A stretch of DNA of 64,000 nucleotides from Orobanche coerulescens (Eukaryota > Streptophyta > Magnoliopsida > Lamiales > Orobanchaceae), in NCBI GenBank assembly GCA_033398695.1, contig CM065801.1, forward strand, positions 102,727,170 through 102,791,169. The letters are read 5' to 3'. The position numbers and the translations under genes are program-made. Shown one piece after another: positions 54,030-64,000 of the stretch; the stretch's first letter is position 1, and every line of letters starts with the position of its first letter. The notes under the pieces are model-generated. The model had not been told where the DNA came from, made no database searches, and saw only the letters and a list, made by a program, of their open reading frames with translations.

Positions 54030-54935
54030 AGTCCGAAATTTTGAGCGAAGTTCATATTATTCTCTAAGTTCTGCAGGAGTTCAATTACGTTCCGAGAAAT
54101 GCACACTGTGATTCAATTTGTCCTTGTAGTTAGTTTAGAACTAAAAAAATCATTATAGTCTTAGGACTAAATTAAACTTTTTTGAAAAATTGAAGGACTA
54201 AATTGAACTTTTTTTCGGAAAAACTGAGAAACTCAATTAAACATCAGTGACAGTTCTCTGAACAGTCACAACAAGAATGGAAGTTAATTATGGGGTGGAA
54301 GTCTTTTCAAAGCTCTTAAAGCATCAATTTGAAAAGTAACATGATAAAGAATTACATTATTAATAAGAGAGTGCTCATTTAAATAAATTCAGAAATAAAA
54401 ACGCTATATATTAACCTTCACTAAAAAAAATAAATTTTAAATATGTTGTTCTTGAAAAATCACAAAACTATTTTTATATTTACAAGATAATACACATAAT
54501 GTGATTAAATAAGAAGATGAAGTTCAACTGTTCTAAAAACATTGATTTTCAAAGAGTAACCAAACACAGTGAGCTTATAGTATGTTTATATTTTGATAAG
54601 ACAAACATAATGATGGTGTCGGACCTGACAGCAACTCAGTGAATCAAAAGTTATGCAAGAGAGAAGTTCGAGAATTTGAATTGTTTTATGATTATTGTTG
54701 ACTGTTCATGTGTAACTGTAAGTATGATGTAAAGATATATAATATACATATACAGGTTTAGAACAATAGTGGCAGGAAAAAAAAAATGAAAGTTATATAC
54801 CTTAAAAATGAAATTCTTTTATTTCATTGCTTATGATCTTCTGTTTATTAACTTATTACTAAACAAGCACATGTCTACTCCATTGACATCTCATTCGTTA
54901 GACATGTCTCGTTCCATTTCTCCATCATAGACTAT
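54030..54935. other. Gene-free AT-rich stretch
   Basis: At 54030-54250, phrases such as gtcttaggactaaattaaac and gaaggactaaattgaac recall MULE or MITE terminal repeats, but I cannot find a matching inverted copy. The rest has no feature I can support. Confidence 0.4.
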
Positions 54936-54939
54936 ATCG

Positions 54940-55860
54940 AGGAAAACTAAACAATCGACACGATGTAGAGATATGATAAAAACAAGTGTGGATGGAAAAA
55001 AGTTACTGCTTGATCTTGATAAGGTCACGGGAAAAACTAAAAGGGATCATAAAGTGAAGTTAAACACATATTTCGGAAAACTTGCCCGAGATAATACTTG
55101 TATTTTGCACCCTAGATGGTTAGAAGTACCGGAATCGAATAAGAGTATGATTTGGCAGGATGTTTTAGTATTTTCACTAAAACCTTATCTATATAACTCG
55201 CATGTTTTGATATTTTAAGAGATTTGACCATATTATTATTGCCTAATTCTTTAATTTTCATTGTTATTGTTAGTCTAACTTCGATATTAGCAATAGTGAA
55301 CAATTGAAATAGAAGATATTACAATCAATGGGCTTAAAGTGGAGATAGTTTAAATCAGAATTGACGCGTGATTGGGTATATGGTGCATACATGGACATGT
55401 CTCCTTGTGAAAAATACAATATCTCAGAGATTGATTGAGATGAACTCAAAAAGATTAGACTAGATCCTTCTTGGGGGGTAAATTTGAGTTTTATTGTCTA
55501 CTGCAATGCTTGTGTATTGTGTAATTCTTGTGTTAGTGTTTCTCTTCATAATCACAGGTAAAAAGAAAAAAAAGCACAGGACATCCAAAAACTGACACCG
55601 CTCCCCATACTATGTCTCGTGGAGGTTATGACTGCTTAAGGAGAAGATCATGGAAAGTAAACTAAAGCAACGACAAGAGGAAGCCAAACAATCTGGTACT
55701 GATATATAATTATTGATCCTCCATCTCCTCATACACGCCAAAAAAATATAAATTGGGCCAAATTAAGATATCGGGTGAGATGACATCTGATGCAGCAGGC
55801 GAGATTGCTAAGAGAATTGTAACTATACTAAATTCTTGGTGGATTTAATCAATGAAAAAG
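54940..55860 (+). pseudogene. TNPA-like (Ptta/En/Spm transposase family) pseudogene
   Basis: The readable pieces KLLLDLDKVTGKTKRDHKVK, TYFGKLARDNTCILHPRWLE, VPESNKSMIWQDV, LKWR with FKSELTRDWVYGAY, YVSRGGYDCL and TSDAAGEIAKRIV follow the order of the plant transposase 24/Ptta family. That family is encoded next to TNP2 in CACTA elements. An intron-like gap, frameshifts and stops break it. It is the only transposase-related sequence of the CACTA2 remnant. Confidence 0.75.
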
Positions 55861-55883
55861 TACAAAAAATAATAATATAATCA

Positions 55884-57676
55884 ATTAACACTCCGTGATA
55901 TTCAGAATAATTACAGGGCCGTAAATACTTTATATAAGGATTTACTAAGCTCGTAATTTAAAAACAACATTTATAAAATACCTCAAATGGGTTTATTATT
56001 ACAATCCAATTTTTTCGACAATAAAAGACAAACACCGAATAGAATTTTACCAATACATGACCAATCAAATCAACACAAAGGAACAATGTACTCGAGTACT
56101 TATTCAGTCACGACATAACTGAAAGGACTTCTCCGAGCCATCAATATCACTGTATACCCTCGTCGTCATGCTGTCCCTGTGGTTGTTTTCCCACTCTCCT
56201 GGATCTTGAACATAAAACATATGTCCACCGCCGAAGCAGTTAGCACAACGATGCTAGTACAAGTACGATAATTATACAATAATAGATTATTCGACAATTC
56301 ATGAAGAATAATAATAACAACAACAAGCCTCTCCTACGAGAAGACTAACAATGCATTTCACAACATGACAATCATAACATACACATGGGTAATCCGATGA
56401 TCCAGCATTCACGGTATAGATCCCAAGATGATCCCGTCGGACCAGCACGCGGTGGAAAACCCGTCTAATGATCCATCATACACTAGCATAGATCCCAAGA
56501 TGATCCATTCGGACCAACACGAGGTGTACAAACGACAACGACACATATGCACAACAACACGAATAACATTAATATGGAAAACATATTTAAAAGTACTTGC
56601 CTTAGAATGACGACAAGGATTAAATACTTCGACGAACGGCAATACACCCGAAGGCTGTTTCTCCGATAATCCTTTCGCAATACCCGAACCTTAATTAACA
56701 AGTTAACACCAAAATCACTATTGGGATAATCAATTTACAACCTATCTTCCCACATTCCGGTACAAAACATGAACATGATTGTGAGTTCCTTCCATACATT
56801 TTCAATTCGGTTGTTCTATCAAAACATGATCGTGACTACGTATCCCCGAAATGTCATACAAAGAAACGCATTCATTGGGTTTCTAAGTTCAATTCAAATC
56901 TTGTTAACAACTCCAATCCACGATATATCCCCCTACAAGAATGCTACGTTTCGATATAATCATCACCAAGATATTCATTCATTCTGACAATCGATACTAG
57001 AAGGTTATCTAATCAAAACTAATCCCCAAATTTCATCCTCTTGAAATCATATATCATAGGTGATAACCTGAGCAAGTCACTAATAATATAAGAACATTTT
57101 AGAAATCATCACCAAAAGTATGTTATAATCTCCGAAAACTTCAGCCTAATGTTCAACATAATCAAGGCTCAACTTATACATGTCCTAATCAAGGTATACC
57201 TTATGTTTAATTATCTCAATCTTCCTAAAATCGTATTGTTCAGTAATTATATCATCAATGTAGTCTAATAATATCTGAAATACATTTGTAATCATCCTAT
57301 AAATATGAACTCAAAACTGGAGCAACATTAACATACCTTATACGGAGGGAAACGACGAAACAATCGGTAGAACTCAACACCGAATGCTTCAACACCAATC
57401 CAAGATGCCAATGATTTTCAAAACCAGGTAGAGAGTCTAATATAAGGAGGTATAGTCGTTGGAGTAACTGTTGATGTTGTAGAGGTCGGACCAAGAGGAA
57501 ATGGAGGAGGGTAAGAAATGGGTGATGTCCTATTTATAGGAAATAACAATTAATGTATGTTATCCCTTATCCTTAGAGTATGCTAACAGGCTCTGTCACT
57601 GCCTCATTCTGTCCATAGTCTTACATACGCTATCGAGTCATTACGTACGCTACGTGCTGACTTAGCGTACGTTAAC
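55884..57676 (-). repeat. G3: truncated chromovirus LTR
   Basis: The plus strand begins (at)taacactccgtgatattc and attacagggccgtaaa, aligning with the LTR ends of G1 (9614) and G5 (60953). In minus sense it holds palindromes at about 57551 and 57606-57676, a TATA box (cctatttatagg) at 57529-57540, and the two-hairpin unit at 56410-56530. The first 500 bp of its U3 are missing because G4 is inserted at 57677. The left end is mutated, so the exact boundary is uncertain. Confidence 0.75.
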
Positions 57677-59690
57677 TATAATATCCGTACTTTTCTATTT
57701 TTAGTAATTTTTTATTTTGGTGTATTTTTTCATTTTCAACAACTCGCTTGTAATCATTTTGGCATTTTGAGGATGTTTACTTCGGTGTAGTTTGGCATCC
57801 GAGTATGTTTTAGAATTGTTTTTACTCAATTTTGTGTCTTTTAGTAATTTTTCGCTAGCTGACTCGTTTTGTGCGATTGTGGTGCGAAACTGTCATTTCG
57901 GGTTTTGTGCGAGTCCGTTTAATGTTGTCAGACATGTTGTGAGCTTCGGAATGGTTGTTCGTTTCTGTATCGTGGGTTTCGGCCATTTCGGGTTTTTTTA
58001 TAATTTCATAAAAGTTTTAGGGCAATTACTTTCGTTGTCGTATTAAGTTCGTCGCTTCGAACTCCTTGTAATGTTGTCTGCATATTTCGTTAATTGTCGC
58101 ATTTCGATATTCGTATTAACTTCTGCACAACTATTGCACAATAGTATTTTTGACCTGGGAAACTCTTACGTACTTTATTTGCAATGCCTAACGTACATTA
58201 TGCAGTATACCTAACGTATGTTAGTCATTTTCGTAACATACGTTAGGGTCTTCAGGAAATCGGGCAGAGGGATCTGCCAGTCCCTTACGTACGTAAGGGA
58301 GGGGGGCATTACATATGTTAAGGAGCTAACGTACGTTAATGCTTCATGCATTACGTACATTAGCGGGCGCGGGTTTAGATACCCAGGAGTTGACCGAGAT
58401 CGTCCATTTTCTTCTTTCTTCCACTTCTCTACAACTTGGGCGATTCATAGGCGATTTTGGAGTGATTTTGAGTCTTCATTGATGTAGCTATCATCTTCCT
58501 TGGAGTTTTGGTATAGATTAGCATCACCAATCTATCTTCTTCATCTTTGAATCGAGGTAATCTTCTAGAATCCTAAATTTTCTGGGATTTGGGGGTTTCT
58601 TCGTAATTTCTCTGATTAGGTTGTAGCTACGATAGAACTATGTTGAGTATGAATTATATACTTCCGATATATATTTTTCCTATGAATTATTGGTGTAATC
58701 TTGGAATTGTTGAGAATCGAGAGGGTTTGGTTGCGATCTACTCTCGTTGGGTATATTGTTGGATTACATGTATCGTATGTGGGGTGTTCAGGCATATATC
58801 AATGTTAAATTCTAGTTGTGTTGTTGTTGACTGTCATTTTACGAATCGTCTAGGTTCGAAGATTCCGAGTTCCTTCAACGGTGGTCGTTTACCATTTCAA
58901 AACATTCCATCATGTCTCAAAGGTAAGTAATTCTTACGAAATTACAATCTTAAATGCGCATGATGTATTTGAGTGTTTGAGTGTTTATGTTCACTCCGGG
59001 AGGATCCGACGGGGCCTCGGAGGGATCTACGCATGGTTGGGTCCATGAACATTCGGGTTAACACTCCGGGAGGGTCTATCGGGGCCTCGGAGGGATTCAC
59101 GCATGGTCGGATCCACGGTTAATCGGGAGGATTTGTATATTTTGTGGTACATTATAGATTTTGTATTTCCGGAAATCATTATCTCATTTGTTTTCGAAAA
59201 GCATTGATGCATGTGCTTTGATATTGTAAGATATAAGAGTTCGTTTGTGTTACTTGTACTAGCTATTTCACGGCTAACCTTACTCGGAAAAAATACGTTT
59301 CATGTACTTCTGGTTCAAAGAATGCGGCTGGACGAGCACCGGGGGAGTACCACGATGAAGGCCAGGCGTGATACTGTGAAATGTCTTGATGTTTACTTTT
59401 GTTGAGTCTGGTTGTTGAGTTTTTGTTTGTTGCAAACTGTTAGTTGGTAATCGAGTACTATAGGGGTTATTTTTCTTCACGTTGTTTATGTCGAATTTGT
59501 TGTCCTTTGTGGATGGAGTTTGGTCTTTGGAGTTTCATCGATAAATCCGATAAATGGTTTAGTGAATCTGAATATTGTTGGGAAATTTATTGAAGTTCTT
59601 TGGTTATGGATTTCTGTGAACTTAGCCTTGTTGATTCCGGATGGAATTCATAGCGCTGTGACATACCCCGAATATCTTGGGGGTGTTACA
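57677..59690 (+). repeat. G4 5' LTR
   Basis: Starts tataatatccgtac (TG changed to TA) and ends gggggtgttaca, 2014 bp. It is collinear with the G5 LTR, which reads tgtaatatccgtaattttcc on the minus strand. U3 carries eight palindromes of acgtacgt type (58158-58362). The leader carries two related hairpins (about 58994-59095). Confidence 0.9.
58158..58362. repeat. Palindrome array in U3 of the G4 LTR
   Basis: About eight copies around cttacgtacgtaag, ctaacgtacgttaa and variants with one change on one arm (acgtatgtta, acgtacatta). Several show a C-to-T or G-to-A change at a CG, as expected for decay of methylated sites. Confidence 0.82.
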
Positions 59691-59936
59691 TAATATGGTA
59701 TCAGAGTCTAGGTTTATGGACACCTAGGTTTTTGGTCTTTTAGGTCTAGTCACGTTGTTGTAAACACAGTATCATCGTGCTGCCATCATCTTAGTACGAC
59801 CGGTACTCGTAAGTTCTCTTATCTTTATTATCATCTTTACTGTCATGTCTTTAGACTTCGTAATGTGGGGAACCGGTCACCATGATTGTTATTTTATGAA
59901 CTGTACTTATATCTTTCTCCTTTTATATCCTTTAGA
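59691..59936 (+). other. G4 leader with primer-binding site
   Basis: tggtatcagagt at 59696-59707 matches the iMet tRNA site, five bases after the LTR. The rest is untranslated leader before gag. Confidence 0.88.
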
Positions 59937-60952
59937 ATGTCAGCTGGTAGAGGACCCAGATGAGGTCGCGGACGCAGTCGGGGACGTGGCGCAACCGGTG
60001 GGGCGGCCATGTCTCTCGGTTCAGATGCTGGATCGACTACTCCTACTCTATCAAATTCAGTTCATCCTAGTACCGATGGTCAGCAGGACCAGTCGGCCAG
60101 TTTGGGGAATTCCGCATAATATAATGCGGGAATTGGTGTGGCCACTATATTACAGCAAGTGGCTAACAAAATGGCTCTCTTGACCCAAGCAGTTCAGCTC
60201 AACAATCTACCTCCTGTGACGAATATTTGGGCAGAGAGATGGCTACAAGATGTGATCCGTATGCGCCCTCCTCAGTTCATTGGTGCTACGGATATGATCG
60301 GCTGGGAAGATTAGATTAACGAGATGAATAAAGTGTTTGTGGCGGTAAATTGTCTAGAGACACGGAAGGTGCCAATTGCACAGTACTTTCTGATGAGGGA
60401 TGCCACTAGCTGGTGGCAGGCCGTCACGCCTAAAGACCATGAAGTTTCGTGGGACGAGTTTAAGGAGTTAATGGAGGCCGAGTACTGTCTGTGGCCTGTT
60501 TAGGAGGCCAAAATCTGAGTCTTTTACGAGGCTAAACTCCAGGACATCCCAGTATCTCAGGCGATCATCGAATACAACCAACAACTGTATCACGTGAAGG
60601 GTCAAGTGAGAGAAGAGAGGGATAAGATCTGACATTTTGATATGCGGATGAAGCACAAAATACGACATTACATGGTTGGGTTCGCTTGTACTCCACTGAA
60701 GGAGTATCAGGGCAAAGAACTGGCCTATGATATGTCCTTCGCAGCTACAGAGACGGCCAGTGAGGGTATGAAGCAGAAGACCTCAGGAAATTTTTTGGGT
60801 AGTAAGAATAACAATCAGCAGAAATCTGAGTCGTTGAACTATCCTTATAGAAAGTCTCACTGTGTATCTGGAGGCAACCAGAATTTCATAACCGGCCCTA
60901 GTGTATACAGCCGGGGAGTGATATGTTTTAACTGTGGCCAACAGGGCCATAT
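59937..60952 (+). pseudogene. G4 gag pseudogene
   Basis: Starts MSAGRGPR followed by TGA, then GRGRSRGRGAT, so the first stop probably arose from CGA. Downstream are LEEQFLMRDATSWWQAV-like capsid motifs (YFLMRDATSWWQAVTP, HEVSWDEFKELMEAEY) and the knuckle start CFNCGQQGHI, where G5 interrupts it. At least six stops lie in the frame. Confidence 0.85.
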
Positions 60953-62977
60953 TGTAACACCCCCAAGACATTCAGGGCATATTACAGCGCCGTGGACCCC
61001 ACACTGTGGAATCCACCAGGCTAACGTACCAAACAAGACATTCGACAACGACAAACCATCATAAATAAAACGACAAGCTAAATAAAAGACTATAACCGAC
61101 AAATAAAATTCTGACATCAAATCTATTTTCCCAAAATGGGAACACAACATTAACAAATTCAAACTGGAAGTACTCGAGTACTTAAACCAATTTTATAATA
61201 CAGAATCCCAAAATCAGACATCAATAATAATTGACAGACAGAACACCAATAATCAACTTCTGGACAATATCATGCTTGCCCATCATCCTCATACGGCTCG
61301 GGTGCTCGCTTGTCCCCACGATCAATACCTGAAATACAAAAAGTATTTCCCCCATTTAAGGGGTTAGCGACAACTGCTAGTGCAAGTACAATCCATTTGA
61401 ACTACATTCTAATCAGATGAATAATGCGCCAAAAATCATTTTAGAAAACATTTTATATTCCGGAATATTTACGATGCACAAGCACAAAACACATTTTCTC
61501 CAACCAAAACAATTCAAAGTTAACCTTGGTACGTGACTCACGGCCACCGTACCCCGCAGAGCCCCGTCGGACATCCCTGGGTGGTTAACCACAGTTCGTG
61601 ATACGCACACACACGGCAATACGTATCCCTAGAGGCCCCGTCGGACCGTCCCTAGGTGAACATACACATACCCTCCCACAAAAACCATATATAGCCATAA
61701 TTCAAATACTAGAACATGTAAACAAATGTAAAGTACTTGCCTTTGTGACATCTTCGAAGGATCGGAAGTGAAAAACGACTACGGGCGATCCGAATGAAAA
61801 ACGGCGGTTCCTAAACAAAGAATTAACATAACTCAGTCCCAACGGACATCAATAATCGAATGGAATGCACCCATAACCCCGATTACAATACACGGCGATA
61901 GACGTTCAATCGATACGGGCGAGAGTTTACGCAAAATCTCCCCGTATTGATAATTCACGGATTAAAATCAAGGAAAATGGATTGGGAATCACCCAATAAT
62001 CACAATCGGTAAGGAATATCATAACATAGTTGAACAATTCGGAACTAATCCCTAGAATCCCGAAAAACCTCCAAATTCGTCAAAGTTAGGGTTCCTGAGG
62101 AAATACCTTGGATTCGACTGATGGAAGATGTGAATGTTGTAGATTAATCTCCCTTGGTACACAATAATTAATCTCTAAAGGAAATCCACGGATTGCTCTG
62201 GACAAATCGCTCTAAACGCACTCAAGAACACTCACGTCGCGAGAAGGGTTGAAGAAGAATGAAAAGAAACTGACTGAGGTTAAGTCAGGTTTAAAAACGC
62301 TGACAGCGCGTTACGTATGTTAACACAAGCTGTTAACGTACGTTATGATGGTTACGTACGTAACCCAATACTGGTTAACGTACGTAACCAAATATCTATA
62401 CTGAATTGGGAAGGGTCATAACGTACGTTATGGATCATGCATAACGTACGTTATGCACGTAGCAGATCCCAGTTCTGAACACCAATTCTGCACAGTCGAT
62501 TCAACGACGAAACACAACACGAGGATAGAATCAAAAGTGTAAATACGAGGTATTCATAACAACGAAGCTGAGTGTTCGACAGTAAATGCACTTCCAACTA
62601 CCGAGGAATCCAAAATACGACAAGGAGATGAATTTCCCTAAACTTATAGGAAATTACAAAAATATCCCAAGTGCCCGGAAATCACGAAACGACGTCGGAT
62701 TTACAAACCGAAAGTCTCAACATGACAAACTCAACCATACGAACTTGTACAAACCAAGAAGCAACGAAAACGAATGAGTTTTACGAGAACCGAACGTTCA
62801 TACGGCAAAACATGCCAAAAATGAAATTACGTGAAAGCATCACCAAAACTCGTCCAAATGGAAAAACTCCAAGAATAAAGTAGATTCAAAATGTCGAAAC
62901 AGTTACAAGCGAGTCGATAAAAATACACATACACCAAAAATGGAAACTGCTAAAAATGGAAAATTACGGATATTACA
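60953..62977 (-). repeat. G5 3' LTR
   Basis: 2025 bp, TGTAACACCCCC...ATATTACA on the plus strand. Minus sense gives six regular acgtacgt palindromes (62308-62465), a TATA-like tttttaaacc (about 62290-62300), and two hairpins with GACG loops at 61565-61568 and 61639-61642. Confidence 0.92.
62308..62465. repeat. Palindrome array in U3 of the G5 LTR
   Basis: Six copies: gttacgtatgttaac, gttaacgtacgttat, gttacgtacgtaac, gttaacgtacgtaac, ataacgtacgttat (twice). It ends about 10 bp before the TATA-like box in element sense. It is the best kept array of the acgtacgt type. Confidence 0.9.
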
Positions 62978-63000
62978 TTCTCCCCCTCTAAAATAAAGTT
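62978..63000 (-). other. G5 polypurine tract
   Basis: The minus strand reads ttagagggggagaatg next to the LTR start, the usual gypsy plus-strand primer. Confidence 0.85.
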
Positions 63001-63012
63001 TCGTCTCGAAGC

Positions 63013-64000
63013 TTAAGAATCAAAAAGCTCGGGGTGTCTCGAACGCATATCCTCCTCTAACTCCCAAGTCGCTTCTTCTACTCTGTGTCTCGACCATTGC
63101 ACCTTAACCAAAGGAATGGTTTTATGCCTTAACTGTTTGTCTCGCCGCTCCAAAATCTTAACGGGCCTCTCCTCAAACGTAACATCCTTCTCGATCTCCA
63201 CGTCTCCAAAATCAATAATGTGGGATGGGTCCGGAACATACTTCCTCAGCTGGGAGACGTGAAATACGCTATGAACATGACTCAACGATGGAGGCAAAGC
63301 TAAACGGTATGCCAACTCACCGACTCTCTCCAATATCTCGAAGGGCCCAATATACCTCGGACTGAGCTTCCCCTTTTTCCCAAAATGGAAAACTCCCTTC
63401 GTCGGGGATACTCTCAACAGAACATGATCTCCCACCTCGAACTCCAAGGGTCGATGCCTAACATCCGCATAAGACTTTTGTCGATTCTGAGCAGCCAACA
63501 TTCTCTTTCTAATCAATTCAACTTTCTCCCCCGTCTCTAACACAAGGTCTGGCTCGGTACCAACTAGATCGGACGGCTCATCCCAACATATCAGCGATCG
63601 GCAACGTTGTCCATAAAGTGCCTCATATGGTGCCATCTTAATCGATGCGTGCCAACTATTATTATAAGTAAACTCAATCAAGGCCAGATGTTCCTCCCAG
63701 TCACTACTCCAGTCTAACGCACACGCGCGCAACAAATCCTCGAACGTCTGAATGGTACGTTCGGGCTGCCCATCGGTCTGGGGATGGAATGAAGTGCTCA
63801 AACATAACTGTGTCCCCAATGCCTTATTGTACCGCCTGCTAAAAATGCGATACAAATCGCCCATCTCTGTCTGAAATAATGGTCCTCGGTGTACCATGAA
63901 GTCTCACTATCTGCGCGATAAAAATACGAGCCAACTTTTCTGGACCCCAAGTATCCTTGATGCCCAGAAAATGCGCCGACTTAGTCAGTCGGTCTACAAT
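63013..64000 (-). pseudogene. G5 integrase with C-terminal chromodomain, partial, lightly damaged
   Basis: Integrase inserts the cDNA, and the chromodomain steers chromoviruses to marked heterochromatin. From the right edge: IVDRLTKSAHFLGIKDTWGP, then LHGTPRTIISDRDGRF with the second catalytic aspartate. There follow a TAG in place of tryptophan and a 1-base shift near 63840-63870, and then an open frame of about 290 codons (63897-63013). This has GTQLCLSTSFHPQTDGQPER with the catalytic glutamate region, the GPFEILERVGELAYRLALP fold, and VQWSRHRVEEATWELEEDMR, a canonical chromodomain. The methionine at 63897 is not a natural start. One stop and one shift suggest a fairly recent loss of function. 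Confidence 0.92.

Larger units (their letters stand above)
52140..55880. mobile_element. CACTA2: degenerate CACTA remnant with captured exon blocks
   Basis: Subterminal-type repeats (tttacggcgcac, gacgcataaa, tttatgcgtgccgtc and tttacggcacac, 52165-52435), two host exon blocks on the minus strand and a TNPA-like pseudogene on the plus strand are contiguous. This is the make-up of a CACTA element that captured genes. Terminal CACTA repeats are not seen; the left end is unclear and the right end is cut by G3. Confidence 0.55.
57677..60952 (+). mobile_element. G4: chromovirus with 5' LTR and gag, old copy
   Basis: A 5' LTR (57677-59690), an iMet-type primer site and a gag with many stops, in the plus orientation. 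It is cut in the Gag zinc knuckle by G5 at 60953. Its left neighbour is the G3 LTR. The remaining part lies beyond the window. Confidence 0.9.
60953..64000 (-). mobile_element. G5: chromovirus, 3' LTR and integrase, youngest of the right-hand group
   Basis: On the minus strand the integrase end with a chromodomain is followed by a polypurine tract and the 3' LTR (60953-62977). It belongs to the same family as G4, in the opposite orientation, inserted into the zinc-knuckle codons of G4 gag. It continues beyond the right edge. Confidence 0.92.

Noticed and set aside
55112..55303. Short open frames in the CACTA2 right half
   Set aside because: They overlap the TNPA-like pseudogene on the opposite strand and show no recognisable protein.

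Overview
The window is plant nuclear DNA, from a flowering plant and probably a eudicot. It is almost entirely nested transposable elements. The evidence is tRNA-iMet-type primer sites, Ty3/gypsy chromovirus and Athila elements, a Sirevirus-like Ty1/copia element, an L1-type LINE ORF1 with a DUF4283 domain and zinc knuckle, a MULE with a MURA transposase, CACTA termini, and intron-containing host gene fragments. I see no intact ordinary host gene, rRNA, tRNA or CRISPR array. The species cannot be fixed by eye.

Layout. (1) 1-11953: minus-strand Tekay/Del-like gypsy element G1, which runs off the left edge. It is split by a full-length Gag-only gypsy element (A1, 1112-5707, TSD gatag) and by a solo LTR of the same family (A3, 6052-7209, TSD gccca). 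(2) 11954-24981: the 3' part of a Sirevirus-like copia element (S1) with RNase H, a long env-like ORF and a 3' LTR. The LTR contains a second full Gag-only element (A2, 17319-21839, TSD ccacc) and an ORF1-only LINE (22523-24760, 20-bp TSD). (3) 24982-47206: probable 5' LTR of a further gypsy element (G2), holding a 19.7-kb CACTA element (25957-45684, TSD tga). The CACTA carries a chimaera of captured host exons (agenet-like, MIC60-like) and contains a MULE (29890-45632, 10-bp TSD). The MULE encodes a MURA transposase and a GRF zinc-finger/membrane protein. An Athila element (30531-39730) that lost its polymerase but kept gag-protease and an env-like gene sits inside exon 2 of the GRF gene. (4) 47207-50589: G2 gag and protease remnants, split by a chromovirus solo LTR (48441-50402, TSD agtct). 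(5) 50590-51883: a minus-strand copia LTR. (6) about 52140-55880: a second, degenerate CACTA remnant with a TNPA-like pseudogene and exon blocks of a calcineurin-B-like EF-hand gene and a kinesin-5 gene. (7) 55884-64000: three chromovirus elements, G3 (LTR only), G4 (LTR and gag) and G5 (LTR and integrase/chromodomain), each cut by the next.

The elements depend on partners. The Gag-only family, the ORF1-only LINE, the polymerase-less Athila and the CACTA without transposase would all need enzymes from autonomous relatives. The most interesting unexplained structure is regulatory. Arrays of short CG-containing palindromes lie just upstream of the TATA box in LTRs of three unrelated gypsy lineages and again before the env-like gene of Athila. 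The chromovirus LTRs also carry paired small hairpins, about 66-74 nt apart, most often with a GACG loop, downstream of the promoter.
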